64,000 bases of DNA from Roseiarcus sp963759955 (lineage in GTDB: Bacteria > Pseudomonadota > Alphaproteobacteria > Rhizobiales > Beijerinckiaceae): assembly GCA_963759955.1 (NCBI GenBank), contig CAVXCA010000092.1:62001-126000 (forward strand), in the 5' to 3' direction. The notes beneath the pieces were generated by a model. It saw nothing but the letters and a program-made list of their open reading frames with translations. It was not told the DNA's origin and searched no databases. Within the stretch, counting starts at the first letter, position 1, and the number at the start of each line of letters is the position of its first letter. The position numbers and the translations under genes were made by a program. Below, in pieces: positions 16,849 to 25,403 of this stretch.

Positions 16849-17517
16849 TCACGCCACCTCCACCCCCGCCTGACTGGCGCGCGCCTGTGCGATCGCCTTG
16901 GCGAGCACGTCGGCGCTCTGTGCGCCGGGCACGCCGAAGCGCGAGGCGAAGATGAAGAACGGCACGCCGGTCACGCCGATCGATTGCGCCTGAGCGATCT
17001 CCGCCTGCACGGCGTCGACGTCATGGCCCTCTGCGAAGAGTTTCTCCACCACTTCGCCGTCCATGCCGTTTTCGCGCGCGACTTCGACCAGCAGGGCGCG
17101 CTCGCCGATGTCGCGGCCCTGCTCGAAATAGAGCTGGAAGAGGCGCTCGACGACCTTGTCCTGCGCGTCGCCGGCAAAAGCCCAGCGGATCAGCCGATGC
17201 GCGTCGAGCGTGTTGGGCGCGCGGGCGATTTTGTCGAAATGGTAGGCGAGGCCGACTTCGGCGCCGAGCGCGGTCAGGCGCGCGTGGACTTCGTCGAGGC
17301 GTGAATCGTCACGGAACTTCATCTTGAGATAGGCGCGCCGGTCCATGCCGCCGGCGGGAATCGTCGGGTCGAGCTGATAGGGCCGCCAGCGCACCGCGAT
17401 CGGTCCGCCATCGACCTGAGCGAGCGCCTGCGCGAGCCGCCGCTTGCCGAGATAGCACCAGGGACAGACGACGTCGCTGACGACGTCGATGGTCAACGTT
17501 TGCTCGCCTTCGCTCAT
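16849..17517 (-). CDS. FrnE-like DsbA-family oxidoreductase (2-hydroxychromene isomerase fold)
   Basis: 222-aa cytoplasmic thioredoxin-fold protein without signal peptide. The active site DVVCPWCYLGKRRL (CPWC, residues ~17-20), the inserted helical domain and the cis-proline segment GVTGVPFFIFASRFGVPGAQ are characteristic of FrnE/DsbA-family proteins, which act in cytosolic thiol-disulfide or glutathione-linked isomerisation. ATG 17517 is chosen because MSEGEQTLTIDVVSDVVCPWC is the standard N-terminus; the longer frame extends into the neighbouring gene. Physiological partner unknown. Confidence 0.88.
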   Translation of the reverse strand: MSEGEQTLTIDVVSDVVCPWCYLGKRRLAQALAQVDGGPIAVRWRPYQLDPTIPAGGMDRRAYLKMKFRDDSRLDEVHARLTALGAEVGLAYHFDKIARAPNTLDAHRLIRWAFAGDAQDKVVERLFQLYFEQGRDIGERALLVEVARENGMDGEVVEKLFAEGHDVDAVQAEIAQAQSIGVTGVPFFIFASRFGVPGAQSADVLAKAIAQARASQAGVEVA

Positions 17518-17602
17518 GCCGATCTCCACAGGGCGGCGCCCCGGCCGCGCCTCGCTAATATGGCCGCCCGGCCCGGGGAGCCGCAAGCCGCGAGCGCTGA
17601 GA

Positions 17603-19408
17603 TCACGGCGCGGCGCGCCACCAGGAATCGATGGCGACGCCGAACAACGGGGTTTTGTCCGGCCGGCCGAGCGCCGACGAATAGGCGATCCATTGGTCGG
17701 GCGCGTAGAACAGCGGTACGATGTAAAAGCCCGACAGCAACACGCGGTCGAGCGCCCGCACCGCGGCGACGAAATCGTCATGGCCGCGCGCGGCGACGAC
17801 CGCGGCGATCATCGCGTCGATCGCCGGCGAGGCGGCGCCGCAGATGTTGTAGGAGCCCTCCATCGTCGCCGCCGGCGAACTCCAGCGGCCGCGCTGTTCG
17901 TTGCCCGGCGAAGGCGAGGCGATCCACGAGCCGATCATCATGTCGAAGTCGAAGCGCGCGCGGCGGCGTTGATATTGCACTTCATCGACGAGCCGCACGT
18001 TCGCCCCGACGCCTATGCGAGCGAGGCTTTGCGAATAGGCGAGGGCGAGGCGCTCCTCCTGGCGCGTCTTGACGAGGATTTCGAACGCGAGCGGCTCGCC
18101 GCGCGCGTTCGACAGCGCGCCGCCGCGCAAGGCGTAGCCGGCTTGCCCGAGGAGGTCGAGGGCGCGACGGGCGAGCGTGCGGTCGCGTCCCGAACCGTCG
18201 GAGACCGGCGGCGCCCACCGCCCCTCCAGGATGTCCTGGCGCACGGCGCCGGGGAAGGGCGCCAGCAGCGCGCGCTCCAAAGGCGAAGCCGGCCGCCCCG
18301 CCGAGGACAATTCGCTGTCGTCGAAGAAGCTGCGCGAGCGTTTGTAGACGCTGTCGTAGAGGTTGGCGTCGATCCATTCGAAATCGAACATCGTCGCCAA
18401 GGCCTCGCGCACCCGCACGTCGGCGAAAATCGCTCGGCGGGTGTTGAACGCGAAGCCGGACATCCCCTTGGGCAAGCCATAGGGAATGGCCGCCTTGAGG
18501 ATGCGCCCGTCGCGCGCGGCGGAAAAATCATAACCGGTGAGCCAGCGCGTCGGGTCGTCCTCGACGCGGAAATCGTAGAGCCCGGCCTTGAAGGCTTCGA
18601 ACATCGCCGAGGCGTCGCGGTAGTAGTCGATGCGGATCTCGTCGAAATTATAGAGCCCGCGCGTGATCGGCAGATCGCGCGCCCAGTAGTTGGGGTCGCG
18701 CCGCAGCACCAAGCGCTGGCCGGGCGTGACCTCTTCGACGCGATAGGGGCCGGAGGCGACGGGAATCTGCAATGTCTGATCTTCGAAATGCTCGGCGTCG
18801 GTATGGGCTCGCGACAGCACCGGCATCAGCGCGAGAATGAGCGGCAGTTCGCGATCGTTGGCGCCGGAAAGATCGAACCGCACGGTCATTTCGTCGGGAG
18901 TCGTGACGCTCTTGACCAGGGCATAGGCGGCGCGTTGCGAAGGAAGCCCTTTCGTCCTGAGCAAGTCGAAGGTGAAGACGACGTCGGCCGCCGTGATCTT
19001 CGCGCCGTCGGAAAAATGCGCGGCCGGATCGATGTGGAAAGCGATGAAATCGCGCGCGTCGTCGGTCTCGATCGATCGCGCGATGAGACCGTAGAGCGTG
19101 AACGGCTCGTCGGCTGAGCGCATCATCAGCGATTGATAAACATTGCCGACGAGGCCTTGCGCCGTAGACAAAGCCTTGACGTTGTAGGGATTGAGGCTGT
19201 CGAAGGCGCCGAGATAGGCGAGGTCGAGGCGCCCGCCCTTCGGCGCGTCGGGATCGACGTAGGGTAGATGCGCGAAGCCCGGTCCGAGCGCCGGCGCGCC
19301 GTGCATGGCGATCGCGTAGGTCGGCGGCTCGCCGGCCCGCGTCGCCCCGCTCGACGCCGCCGTCGCGACGAAGGCGGCGAGGATAAGGAGAATCGGCAGG
19401 AGTTTCAT
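17603..19408 (-). CDS. ABC transporter substrate-binding protein, family 5 (YejA-like)
   Basis: Periplasmic binding protein for peptides or related solutes, 601 aa. A signal peptide (MKLLPILLILAAFVATAASS) is followed by the family 5 features YAIAMHGAPALGPGFAHLPYVDPDAPKGG, FDSLNPYNVK and ITAADVVFTFDLL. The IAMHGxP..FxHxPYxxPxAPKGG pattern is that of YejA, the binding protein of the YejABEF peptide importer. No permease or ATPase genes flank it, so it is an orphan here and must use components encoded elsewhere. A strong hairpin lies 17-48 bp upstream of the ATG. Confidence 0.9.
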   Translation of the reverse strand: MKLLPILLILAAFVATAASSGATRAGEPPTYAIAMHGAPALGPGFAHLPYVDPDAPKGGRLDLAYLGAFDSLNPYNVKALSTAQGLVGNVYQSLMMRSADEPFTLYGLIARSIETDDARDFIAFHIDPAAHFSDGAKITAADVVFTFDLLRTKGLPSQRAAYALVKSVTTPDEMTVRFDLSGANDRELPLILALMPVLSRAHTDAEHFEDQTLQIPVASGPYRVEEVTPGQRLVLRRDPNYWARDLPITRGLYNFDEIRIDYYRDASAMFEAFKAGLYDFRVEDDPTRWLTGYDFSAARDGRILKAAIPYGLPKGMSGFAFNTRRAIFADVRVREALATMFDFEWIDANLYDSVYKRSRSFFDDSELSSAGRPASPLERALLAPFPGAVRQDILEGRWAPPVSDGSGRDRTLARRALDLLGQAGYALRGGALSNARGEPLAFEILVKTRQEERLALAYSQSLARIGVGANVRLVDEVQYQRRRARFDFDMMIGSWIASPSPGNEQRGRWSSPAATMEGSYNICGAASPAIDAMIAAVVAARGHDDFVAAVRALDRVLLSGFYIVPLFYAPDQWIAYSSALGRPDKTPLFGVAIDSWWRAAP

Positions 19409-19424
19409 GCGGCTATCTTAAAGA

Positions 19425-19456
19425 AGCGTCGCCGGCGCGTCACCGCCGGCGACGCT
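19425..19456. terminator. 13-bp perfect hairpin in the 5' region of the binding-protein gene
   Basis: AGCGTCGCCGGCG / CGCCGGCGACGCT with a 6-nt loop. Read on the minus strand it is followed by TTCTTTAAG and then, 17 bp on, by the ATG of the YejA-like gene. It therefore looks like an intrinsic terminator or attenuator inside the 5' leader. A terminator blocking read-through from elsewhere is the alternative. Confidence 0.45.
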
Positions 19457-19623
19457 CTTGGTGGGTATGGGAGGAAGCCCCCCGGGACTTCCCGGGTGTG
19501 GCCGCCGGGCCGCTGTCGCCCGCCAAGATGCCGCGGCGGCGAAATTCTTGTTGGATTGTCGCCGCGAATATGGAAAGAGGTCGCCGACAACGCGATCGCC
19601 GGACGCGCCCCTTTGTAGCCGTA

Positions 19624-19635
19624 TTGTCGCGACAA
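19624..19635. promoter_or_regulatory. Operator-like palindrome upstream of ialB
   Basis: Perfect 12-bp palindrome TTGTCGCGACAA, 63-74 bp before the ialB start codon, in the position expected of a dimeric regulator's site. I do not recognise the cognate regulator. Confidence 0.35.
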
Positions 19636-19697
19636 GGGTCGCCGGCCGCGCGTGATGCCTGGCAAGAGCTTCTGATTATCGATCGAAAGGACGATAC

Positions 19698-20405
19698 ATG
19701 ACCTCCCCGTTCGTGCGCTTCGGCGCGTTGACTTTGGCTGCCGGGCTGACCCTGGCGGCGGGCGGCGCGTTCGCGCAGGCGACGAAGCCCACCACGCCCG
19801 CGGCTCCCGCCCCGGCCGCCGCGCCTCCCGCCGGGCCGGTCAAGCTCGAGTTGATCCCCATGCAGGCGCCGTGGACCAAAATCTGTGGCAAGGACCAGAG
19901 CACGGGCAAGGAAGTCTGCTACACCACGCGCGATTTCGGCCAGGCGGCCGACCAGCCGCCGACCCTCGCGATCGCCGTCTATCAGATGGCCAACGAGGAA
20001 AAGCGCGTCGCTCGCTTCCTGCTGCCGGTCGGCCTGTTGCTGAAGCCCGGTTTCCGTCTGGTGATCGACAAGGGCGAGCCGATCGACGGCAGGTTCACAA
20101 TCTGCTTCCCCAACGGCTGCTTCGCCGAAGCGGAACTCAACAACACCACGATGAACGCGCTGAAGAAGGCGCAGACCGCCTCCCTGACCGTGCGCAATCA
20201 GGTCAATACCGAAGTCACCTTCGATTTGCCGATGAAGGATTTTGGCACGGCGTTCGACGGCCCCGCGGTCGACCCCAAGGTGCTCGAACAGCAGAACCAG
20301 GAATTGCAGAAGCAGCTCGAGGAGAAGGCGCGCCAGCAGCGCCAGCAGCTCGAGCAGCAGTCCGGCGCGCCCGCCCCGGCGCCTGCGCCCGCGCCGGCGA
20401 AGTAA
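19698..20405 (+). CDS. ialB: Invasion-associated locus B (IalB) family protein
   Basis: 235-aa exported protein. A signal peptide (cleavage near AFAQA) is followed by a Pro/Ala-rich stretch and the IalB domain, with its four conserved cysteines in WTKICGKD, KEVCYTT and FTICFPNGCFAEAE. The domain ends in a glutamine-rich coiled coil (QQNQELQKQLEEKARQQRQQ) and an APAPAPAP tail. IalB proteins are periplasmic or surface proteins widespread in Rhizobiales; in Bartonella they contribute to erythrocyte invasion, but in free-living species the role is unknown. AAAGGA lies 6 nt before ATG. The gene is monocistronic. Confidence 0.9.
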   Translation: MTSPFVRFGALTLAAGLTLAAGGAFAQATKPTTPAAPAPAAAPPAGPVKLELIPMQAPWTKICGKDQSTGKEVCYTTRDFGQAADQPPTLAIAVYQMANEEKRVARFLLPVGLLLKPGFRLVIDKGEPIDGRFTICFPNGCFAEAELNNTTMNALKKAQTASLTVRNQVNTEVTFDLPMKDFGTAFDGPAVDPKVLEQQNQELQKQLEEKARQQRQQLEQQSGAPAPAPAPAPAK

Positions 20406-20430
20406 TCGCGGCGGCCGAAAGCATTCGCGC

Positions 20431-20459
20431 GTCGTGGCCGGGCTGGACCCGGCAACGAC
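20431..20459. repeat. REP-like palindromic element, copy 2
   Basis: Imperfect palindrome starting GTCGTGGCCGGGC and ending CCCGGCAACGAC, in the space between the convergent ialB and hspQ genes. Same family as the elements at 5215, 40867 and 42357. Confidence 0.6.
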
Positions 20460-20528
20460 GGCGGCCGGCGTTTCCGCTCGTGGGCTTAAGAAGGTTCGCG
20501 ATCGCCGCGGGGAGCCGGCCGAGCCCGC

Positions 20529-20861
20529 TCAGCTCGACATCCACTTGCCGCGCATACGATAGTCGCCGTTCTCGCAGCGCATGAACAATTCGTCCACCTG
20601 GGGATGGCGCACGGGCTCGCCGGATTCGTCGGGCAACAGGTTCTGTTCCGAGACGTAAGCGACGTACTGGCTCTCGGCGTTTTCGGCGTAGAGGTGGTAG
20701 AAGGGCTGGTTCTTCGCGGGGCGCGCTTCCTCGGGGATCGAGCGCCACCATTCTTCCGTGTTGGAGAATGTCGGGTCGACGTTGTAAATCACGCCGCGGA
20801 AAGAGTGAACGCGGTGCCTGACGACTTGACCGATACCGAACTTCGCGACGCGGATTTCCAT
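20529..20861 (-). CDS. hspQ: Heat shock protein HspQ
   Basis: 110-aa protein of the HspQ (YccV) family, which binds hemimethylated DNA in vitro and modulates Lon protease specificity in enterobacteria. AKFGIGQVVRHRVHSFRGVIYNVDPTFSNTEEWW and QPFYHLYAENAESQYVAYVSEQNL are nearly diagnostic. ATG 20861 gives the usual MEIRVAKFGIGQ start; the longer frame adds a non-conserved N-terminus. It lies 71 bp downstream of mcl on the same strand, which may be chance adjacency. Confidence 0.93.
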   Translation of the reverse strand: MEIRVAKFGIGQVVRHRVHSFRGVIYNVDPTFSNTEEWWRSIPEEARPAKNQPFYHLYAENAESQYVAYVSEQNLLPDESGEPVRHPQVDELFMRCENGDYRMRGKWMSS

Positions 20862-20932
20862 GGGACTGGTGCGGTTGTGAACGCGGTTTTGGTTACGACG
20901 CGCGCCCGCCGCTGTCAATTTCTCGCGTGGCC

Positions 20933-21976
20933 TTACAAATTATAACGCATTGCGAACGCTGAGTCCTTTTGCGCGACTTGGCGGGCGAGATCGACGATCA
21001 CGCGCGCTTGTTTCCAAGTCGCGTCGTCCTGCATTTTGCCGTCGATCATCACCGCGCCCGATCCGTCGGGCATCGCGGCGAGGATCTTTTGCGCGAAGGC
21101 GACTTCCGCGGGATCGGGCGAGAACACCGCCTTGGCGATTTCGATCTGGCTGGGATGCAAGGTCCAGGCGCCGGCGCAGCCCATCAAGAACGCATTGCGG
21201 AACTGCGTTTCGCAGGCCGCGGGGTCGGAAAAGTCGCCGAACGGGCCATAGAACGGCTTGATGCCGTTGGCCGCGCAAGCGTCGACCATGCGCGCGATCG
21301 TGTAATGCCAGAGATCCTGCTGCGCGTACGCGCGGGGGGCGCCGGGCTCGCCGGGATCGGCGAGAACGCGGTAATCCGGGTGGCCGCCGCCGACCCGCGT
21401 CGTCTTCATCGCGCGCGAAGCGGCGAGGTCCGCCGGTCCGAGGCTCATGCCGTGCATGCGCGGGGACGCGGCCGCGATGGCGGCGACGTTGTTGACGCCT
21501 TCGGCCGTTTCGAGGATCGCATGCACGAGAATGGGTTTCTTGACCGCGTGCCGCGCCTCCAGCTGCGCGAGATACTGGTCGATGAAATGAATGTCCCAGG
21601 GACCCTCGACCTTGGGCAGCATGACGACATCGAGCCTGTCGCCGATTTCGCCGATCAGGCGCGTCATGTCGTCGAGGAACCAGGGCGAATTGAGCGCGTT
21701 GACGCGCACCCACAATCCGGTCGCGCCGAAGTCGACGGCGCGCGCCATCGCAATGAATCCTTCACGCGCCGCCGTCTTCGCTTCGATGGGGATCGCGTCT
21801 TCCAGATTGCCGAGGACGACGTCGACCTGGGCCGCTAGTTCGCCCGCCTTCGCGCGCATCTTTTCGATGTGGGGAGGCACGAAATGGATCATGCGCTCGA
21901 CCCGTGACGGCAGCTCGCGAAAGGGGCGCGGCGCGCCGATCGCGAGGGGCTCGAGAAATTTGCGCGGGGCTTTCAT
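20933..21976 (-). CDS. mcl: Malyl-CoA lyase, Chloroflexus type
   Basis: Cleaves L-malyl-CoA to glyoxylate and acetyl-CoA; homologues also act on beta-methylmalyl-CoA and citramalyl-CoA. The 347-aa sequence follows the Chloroflexus aurantiacus malyl-CoA lyase, as I remember it, almost segment by segment: FxKPLAIGAPxPxRELP, VDVVLGNLEDAIP, LWVRVNALNSPW, PKVEGPWDIHFIDQYLAQLEARH, SLGPADLAASRAMKTTRVGGGHP and MIDGKMQDDATWKQA. This differs from the ~320-aa Mcl1/MclA of Rhodobacter and Methylobacterium. GGAG lies 8 nt before ATG. No other ethylmalonyl-CoA or serine-cycle gene flanks it. Confidence 0.9.
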   Translation of the reverse strand: MKAPRKFLEPLAIGAPRPFRELPSRVERMIHFVPPHIEKMRAKAGELAAQVDVVLGNLEDAIPIEAKTAAREGFIAMARAVDFGATGLWVRVNALNSPWFLDDMTRLIGEIGDRLDVVMLPKVEGPWDIHFIDQYLAQLEARHAVKKPILVHAILETAEGVNNVAAIAAASPRMHGMSLGPADLAASRAMKTTRVGGGHPDYRVLADPGEPGAPRAYAQQDLWHYTIARMVDACAANGIKPFYGPFGDFSDPAACETQFRNAFLMGCAGAWTLHPSQIEIAKAVFSPDPAEVAFAQKILAAMPDGSGAVMIDGKMQDDATWKQARVIVDLARQVAQKDSAFAMRYNL

Positions 21977-22099
21977 CGGGAACTCCGCAAGACATGCGTG
22001 ACAGGAATTACGCCATAGGTCGAATTGGCCGTGGCGGCAATATCGCGCCGCGGTGAGCGCCGCCCGACTTTCGTCGGCGCCCGCTCTCGCCCGCCGCGT

Positions 22100-23857
22100 T
22101 CATCCGCCGCCTGTGAGCGCGGCGATGGTCGGCGCCCGCCAGGGTCCGTCGAGTACGATCGTCAGCCGCGCGGCGTCGGCCGAAGGCGCCCCTTGCGCGT
22201 CGGCCTGCGTCGCCGACAGCACCGTGTGGAATTCGCGCGCCGCGATGTCGATCGCGCCTTCGATATCGATCGCGGAGCCGGGCCCCTCGATCCGAGCCTC
22301 GGTTATCTTGGCGTCGCCGTTGGCGACGATCAGTTTCGCGCGTGCGTGCGTGAAGTTCGTCTGCCCGATGGCCATGTCGCGGGAGAGATCGATCGGCCGC
22401 CGCTGGCTTCGGCGCATCGCTTCCTCGATATTGACGCCGTCGATGACGCCGGCTTGCAGATCGAGCGAAGCCACTCCCGACAATGATGCGACGGAGTCCG
22501 CCGGCGCGAAGCCGGTCGATCGCAAAGAAAAGTCCAGGCCGCCGCGTCCGCGGTAGCCGTTCCAGCCGAAGTCGGCGAAAGCGGCGCCGATGTCGGCTTC
22601 AGCGAGCGAGCCGGCCAATTGCGTCTCCAGCCCGTTCGCCCCGCGCGCAAGCGTGAGTTGGCCTTTCAAGACGCCCTGGTAGGCGTCGGCTTCGAGAAGC
22701 TTCGCGGTGAGTTGTCCATTTTGGCAAATGAGCGAGCCGGCCGCGTCGTCGAGGCGGTGGCCGCGCCAATCGACGTGCGTCGCGGAAACCCTCAGGTCGA
22801 AGTCGACGCCGCCGGTCAGCGCGAGGCCGAAAGGTTCGGCGCTCCACGCGCCCTCAGCGTTCAGGAACGTCGGCGGCGCGCCGAACAACGGCTCCATGTT
22901 CAGCGAGTCGGCGGCGAGCGTGCCGGAAATCGCGGTGCGCGCGTTTTCGCGCGCAATGGTCAGCGCGCCCTCGAATTTCTGTCCGGCCAGATCGAGCTGC
23001 GCGTCGCTGACGGCGAGCGAAGCGCCGTTGGTCTGCGCCTTGCCCGTGAGGGAAAGCGTGTCGCCGACGATCAGCGGCTTGGGAGCGGCGCCGAAAAGGC
23101 GCTCCAGCGTGCGCAGCGAGTTGACTTGCGCCGAGACGTCGCCGGAGAATCCCGAGGCGGGGTCGCCGCTCCACGTTCCGGCCATGGTGAAGGAGAGGGG
23201 GCTGGAGGCGATTGCGAGCCGCACGCCGGTCGAGCGCCGCTCCAAGCCCTCCTGCGGATTGTCGATCCCGCCCTCGATCGTCACCCGTTCGTCGCGCCAT
23301 GCGCCGGCGAGGGTGAAGCTCATCGGCTTGTCGACGCTCGGCCAATCGAACGATCCGTCGAGGCTCTCGATCAAAGTGTCGATTTGGTGGGCGGCGCTCG
23401 CGATATGCAGCACGCCGCGGTAAAGACGCACATGTGACCAAAGCGCGGGCGGCTCGCCCTCGGCGGTCCTGGACAAGGCGCGCTCCTCTGCGGCGGCGAC
23501 CGGCGCCGCGTCGAGATCGATGAACGCGGTCGGGCTGCGCATCGTTGCGCTGACTGGAATGAAGCGGCCGCGCAGCAGTCCGGCCAGCGAAAGAGGGAAT
23601 TGGGCGTCGGGCGCGTTCAACAGGCTCTTGCCGTCGGCGCCGACCAACTCCACGCCGACCACGCGAAGCGTCGGCCACGGGAGCAACGCCAGCGTCGCGC
23701 GCGCCGGGCCTCGCCAGTGCATCCCGACGCGCGGGGAGATCGCCTGATTGAGTTCGGCGCTGACTTTTGCCGAGCCGATCGGCCAACGATAGGCGCCGCA
23801 AATCAAGACGGCCAGAACGCAAAGCAAACCGATCGCCCATTTCAGGCCATGGCGCAT
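22100..23857 (-). CDS. AsmA-family protein
   Basis: 585-aa protein with one N-terminal membrane anchor (GLKWAIGLLCVLAVLICGAYRW) and a long periplasmic beta-rich domain. AELNQAISPRVGMHWRGPARATLALLPWPTLRVVGVELVGADGKSLL is the AsmA N-terminal domain. The C-terminal segment GRGGLDFSLRSTG..SLSGVASLDLQAGVIDGVNIEEAMRR is the AsmA_2 signature. Such proteins are implicated in lipid transport and outer-membrane homeostasis. ATG 23857 has GGAG upstream; in-frame GTG 23893 and ATG 23875 are alternatives. Transcribed alone. Confidence 0.88.
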   Translation of the reverse strand: MRHGLKWAIGLLCVLAVLICGAYRWPIGSAKVSAELNQAISPRVGMHWRGPARATLALLPWPTLRVVGVELVGADGKSLLNAPDAQFPLSLAGLLRGRFIPVSATMRSPTAFIDLDAAPVAAAEERALSRTAEGEPPALWSHVRLYRGVLHIASAAHQIDTLIESLDGSFDWPSVDKPMSFTLAGAWRDERVTIEGGIDNPQEGLERRSTGVRLAIASSPLSFTMAGTWSGDPASGFSGDVSAQVNSLRTLERLFGAAPKPLIVGDTLSLTGKAQTNGASLAVSDAQLDLAGQKFEGALTIARENARTAISGTLAADSLNMEPLFGAPPTFLNAEGAWSAEPFGLALTGGVDFDLRVSATHVDWRGHRLDDAAGSLICQNGQLTAKLLEADAYQGVLKGQLTLARGANGLETQLAGSLAEADIGAAFADFGWNGYRGRGGLDFSLRSTGFAPADSVASLSGVASLDLQAGVIDGVNIEEAMRRSQRRPIDLSRDMAIGQTNFTHARAKLIVANGDAKITEARIEGPGSAIDIEGAIDIAAREFHTVLSATQADAQGAPSADAARLTIVLDGPWRAPTIAALTGGG

Positions 23858-24322
23858 TCCTTCCGCTCCAACCATTGCGACGGGGGCGCGCACGCCCCTC
23901 CCTCGCGGACCAGCTATAGCGCTTTTCGGCGCCGCGCGATTGGCGGGCCTCGCCGCCGTGCGCTTGTTAACATATCGCCGAGGCGCGAGGTGCGGCGCCG
24001 GCTAATTCGTCGCCGCGATCGGCGGCGCGTCGAAGCGGTTCTCGTTTGCGCCGCGCAACCTGACGCCGGCGCGGGGTCGCCGCGGGTTCGAACGAAAGGC
24101 TGGCAATGTCGATGGGCTTCGCCAATCCCGCAATCCAACGGCCCGCCCTGAGACGCTCCTTGACGCGCGACAACGACGGGAATAGCGGCCACAAACCGCA
24201 TTTCCTAATGAAATATTAATATTATCCGACAATTCGGCGCAATCGAAAACAAGCGTCGTGGTTAGCGCGCGAACCGGCGCGCGCCGCCGTGGGTTGCAGA
24301 ACGTCGCCGCCGTGAAGCGTGG
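23858..24322. other. Intergenic region with AT-rich patch
   Basis: About 465 bp without a convincing gene; short frames here have no recognisable protein features. GC-rich except for 24201-24240, which contains the perfect 12-bp palindrome AATATTAATATT (24212-24223) and TTATCC. Because asmA (minus strand) lies downstream, this patch is a candidate asmA promoter or regulator/IHF-type site. A GGTTCGAA string near 24085 is not part of a tRNA. Confidence 0.4.
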
Positions 24323-25243
24323 TCAGGCCGGCCAACTCGCCCCGCGCGCGTTGACGTAGACCGCGTAGAGCGAGGTCGTCGCACAGATATAGAGCCGATT
24401 GCGCTTCGGGCCGCCGAAGCAAACGTTGGCGACGACCTCGGGAACCCGGATCTTGCCGATCAGCGTCCCGTCGGACGCGTAGACGTGGACGCCGTCGGCC
24501 GCCGAAGTCCAGATGTGGCCTTTCGCGTCGAGCCGGAAGCCATCAAACAGACCCGCCGTGCAGGTCGCGAACAGCTTGGCGGGACCGATCGAGCGACCGT
24601 CCGCGGCGACCTCGGCCACCCGCATGTGGCGCGGACCGTTCATCACGTGGCTCGCGCCGGTGTCGGCGATATAGAGCAGCCTTTCGTCGGGCGAGAAGGC
24701 GAGGCCGTTCGGTTTGACGAAGTCGGCGGCTATGACCGTCACTTCGCCGCTCGCCGGATCGACGCGATAGACGTTGCTGGCGCCGATCTCCTCGGCCGCC
24801 GCGTCGCCTTCGTAATCGGAGTCGATGCCGTAGGTCGGATCGGTGAACCAGATCGAGCCGTCCGATTTCACCACGACGTCGTTGGGCGAGTTGAGGCGTT
24901 TGCCCTCGAAGCGATCGGCGAGGACGCGGCGCGTTCCGTCGTGCTCGATGCGCGAAACGCAACGGCCGCGATGCTCGCAACAAACGAGCCGGCCTTGGCG
25001 GTCGACGCCATGGCCGTTGTGATTGTTGGCGGGCGACAGGAACACCGAGGTCGCGCCGCTTGTCTCGTCGTAGCGCAGCACGCGGTCGTTGGGGATGTCC
25101 GACCAGACGAGATACTTGCCGGCGGCGAGATACGCCGGGCCCTCCGCCCAGCGGCAGCCCGTATAGAGCTTCTCCAAATGGACATTGTCGAGCGCAAGCT
25201 TGACGAAACGCTCGTCGAGAATTTCGAACTCCGGCGCGTACAT
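24323..25243 (-). CDS. SMP-30/gluconolactonase/LRE family protein
   Basis: 306-aa six-bladed beta-propeller hydrolase, probably a sugar lactonase. Propeller and metal-site segments are visible: EGPAYLAAGKYLVWSDIPNDRVLRYD (metal-binding Glu in EGP), NNHNGHGVDRQGRLVCCEH, RLNSPNDVVVKSDGSIWFTDPTYGI (NDV/N metal site) and VKPNGLAFSPDERLLYIADTG (catalytic Asp region). ATG 25243 is preceded by GGGGAGG. No signal peptide, so cytoplasmic. The natural lactone is unknown and no sugar-oxidation genes are adjacent. Confidence 0.9.
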   Translation of the reverse strand: MYAPEFEILDERFVKLALDNVHLEKLYTGCRWAEGPAYLAAGKYLVWSDIPNDRVLRYDETSGATSVFLSPANNHNGHGVDRQGRLVCCEHRGRCVSRIEHDGTRRVLADRFEGKRLNSPNDVVVKSDGSIWFTDPTYGIDSDYEGDAAAEEIGASNVYRVDPASGEVTVIAADFVKPNGLAFSPDERLLYIADTGASHVMNGPRHMRVAEVAADGRSIGPAKLFATCTAGLFDGFRLDAKGHIWTSAADGVHVYASDGTLIGKIRVPEVVANVCFGGPKRNRLYICATTSLYAVYVNARGASWPA

Positions 25244-25403
25244 GCGGCCTCCCCGCCGTGGCGTCACGGCAAATCGTTATGCCATTGCGCCGGCGCGGGC
25301 AATGGTCCAGGCGCCGGCTCGGCGGCAGGTTTGGCTCCGACTTGCGTCGCCCGGCGAGCGCAAAAGAGACGACCGGCGCGACGCCGAGCGCTCGTCGAAG
25401 CGA

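Noticed and set aside
24040..24120. Possible tRNA around a GGTTCGAA string
   Set aside because: The flanking bases do not form a T-arm, anticodon arm or acceptor stem.
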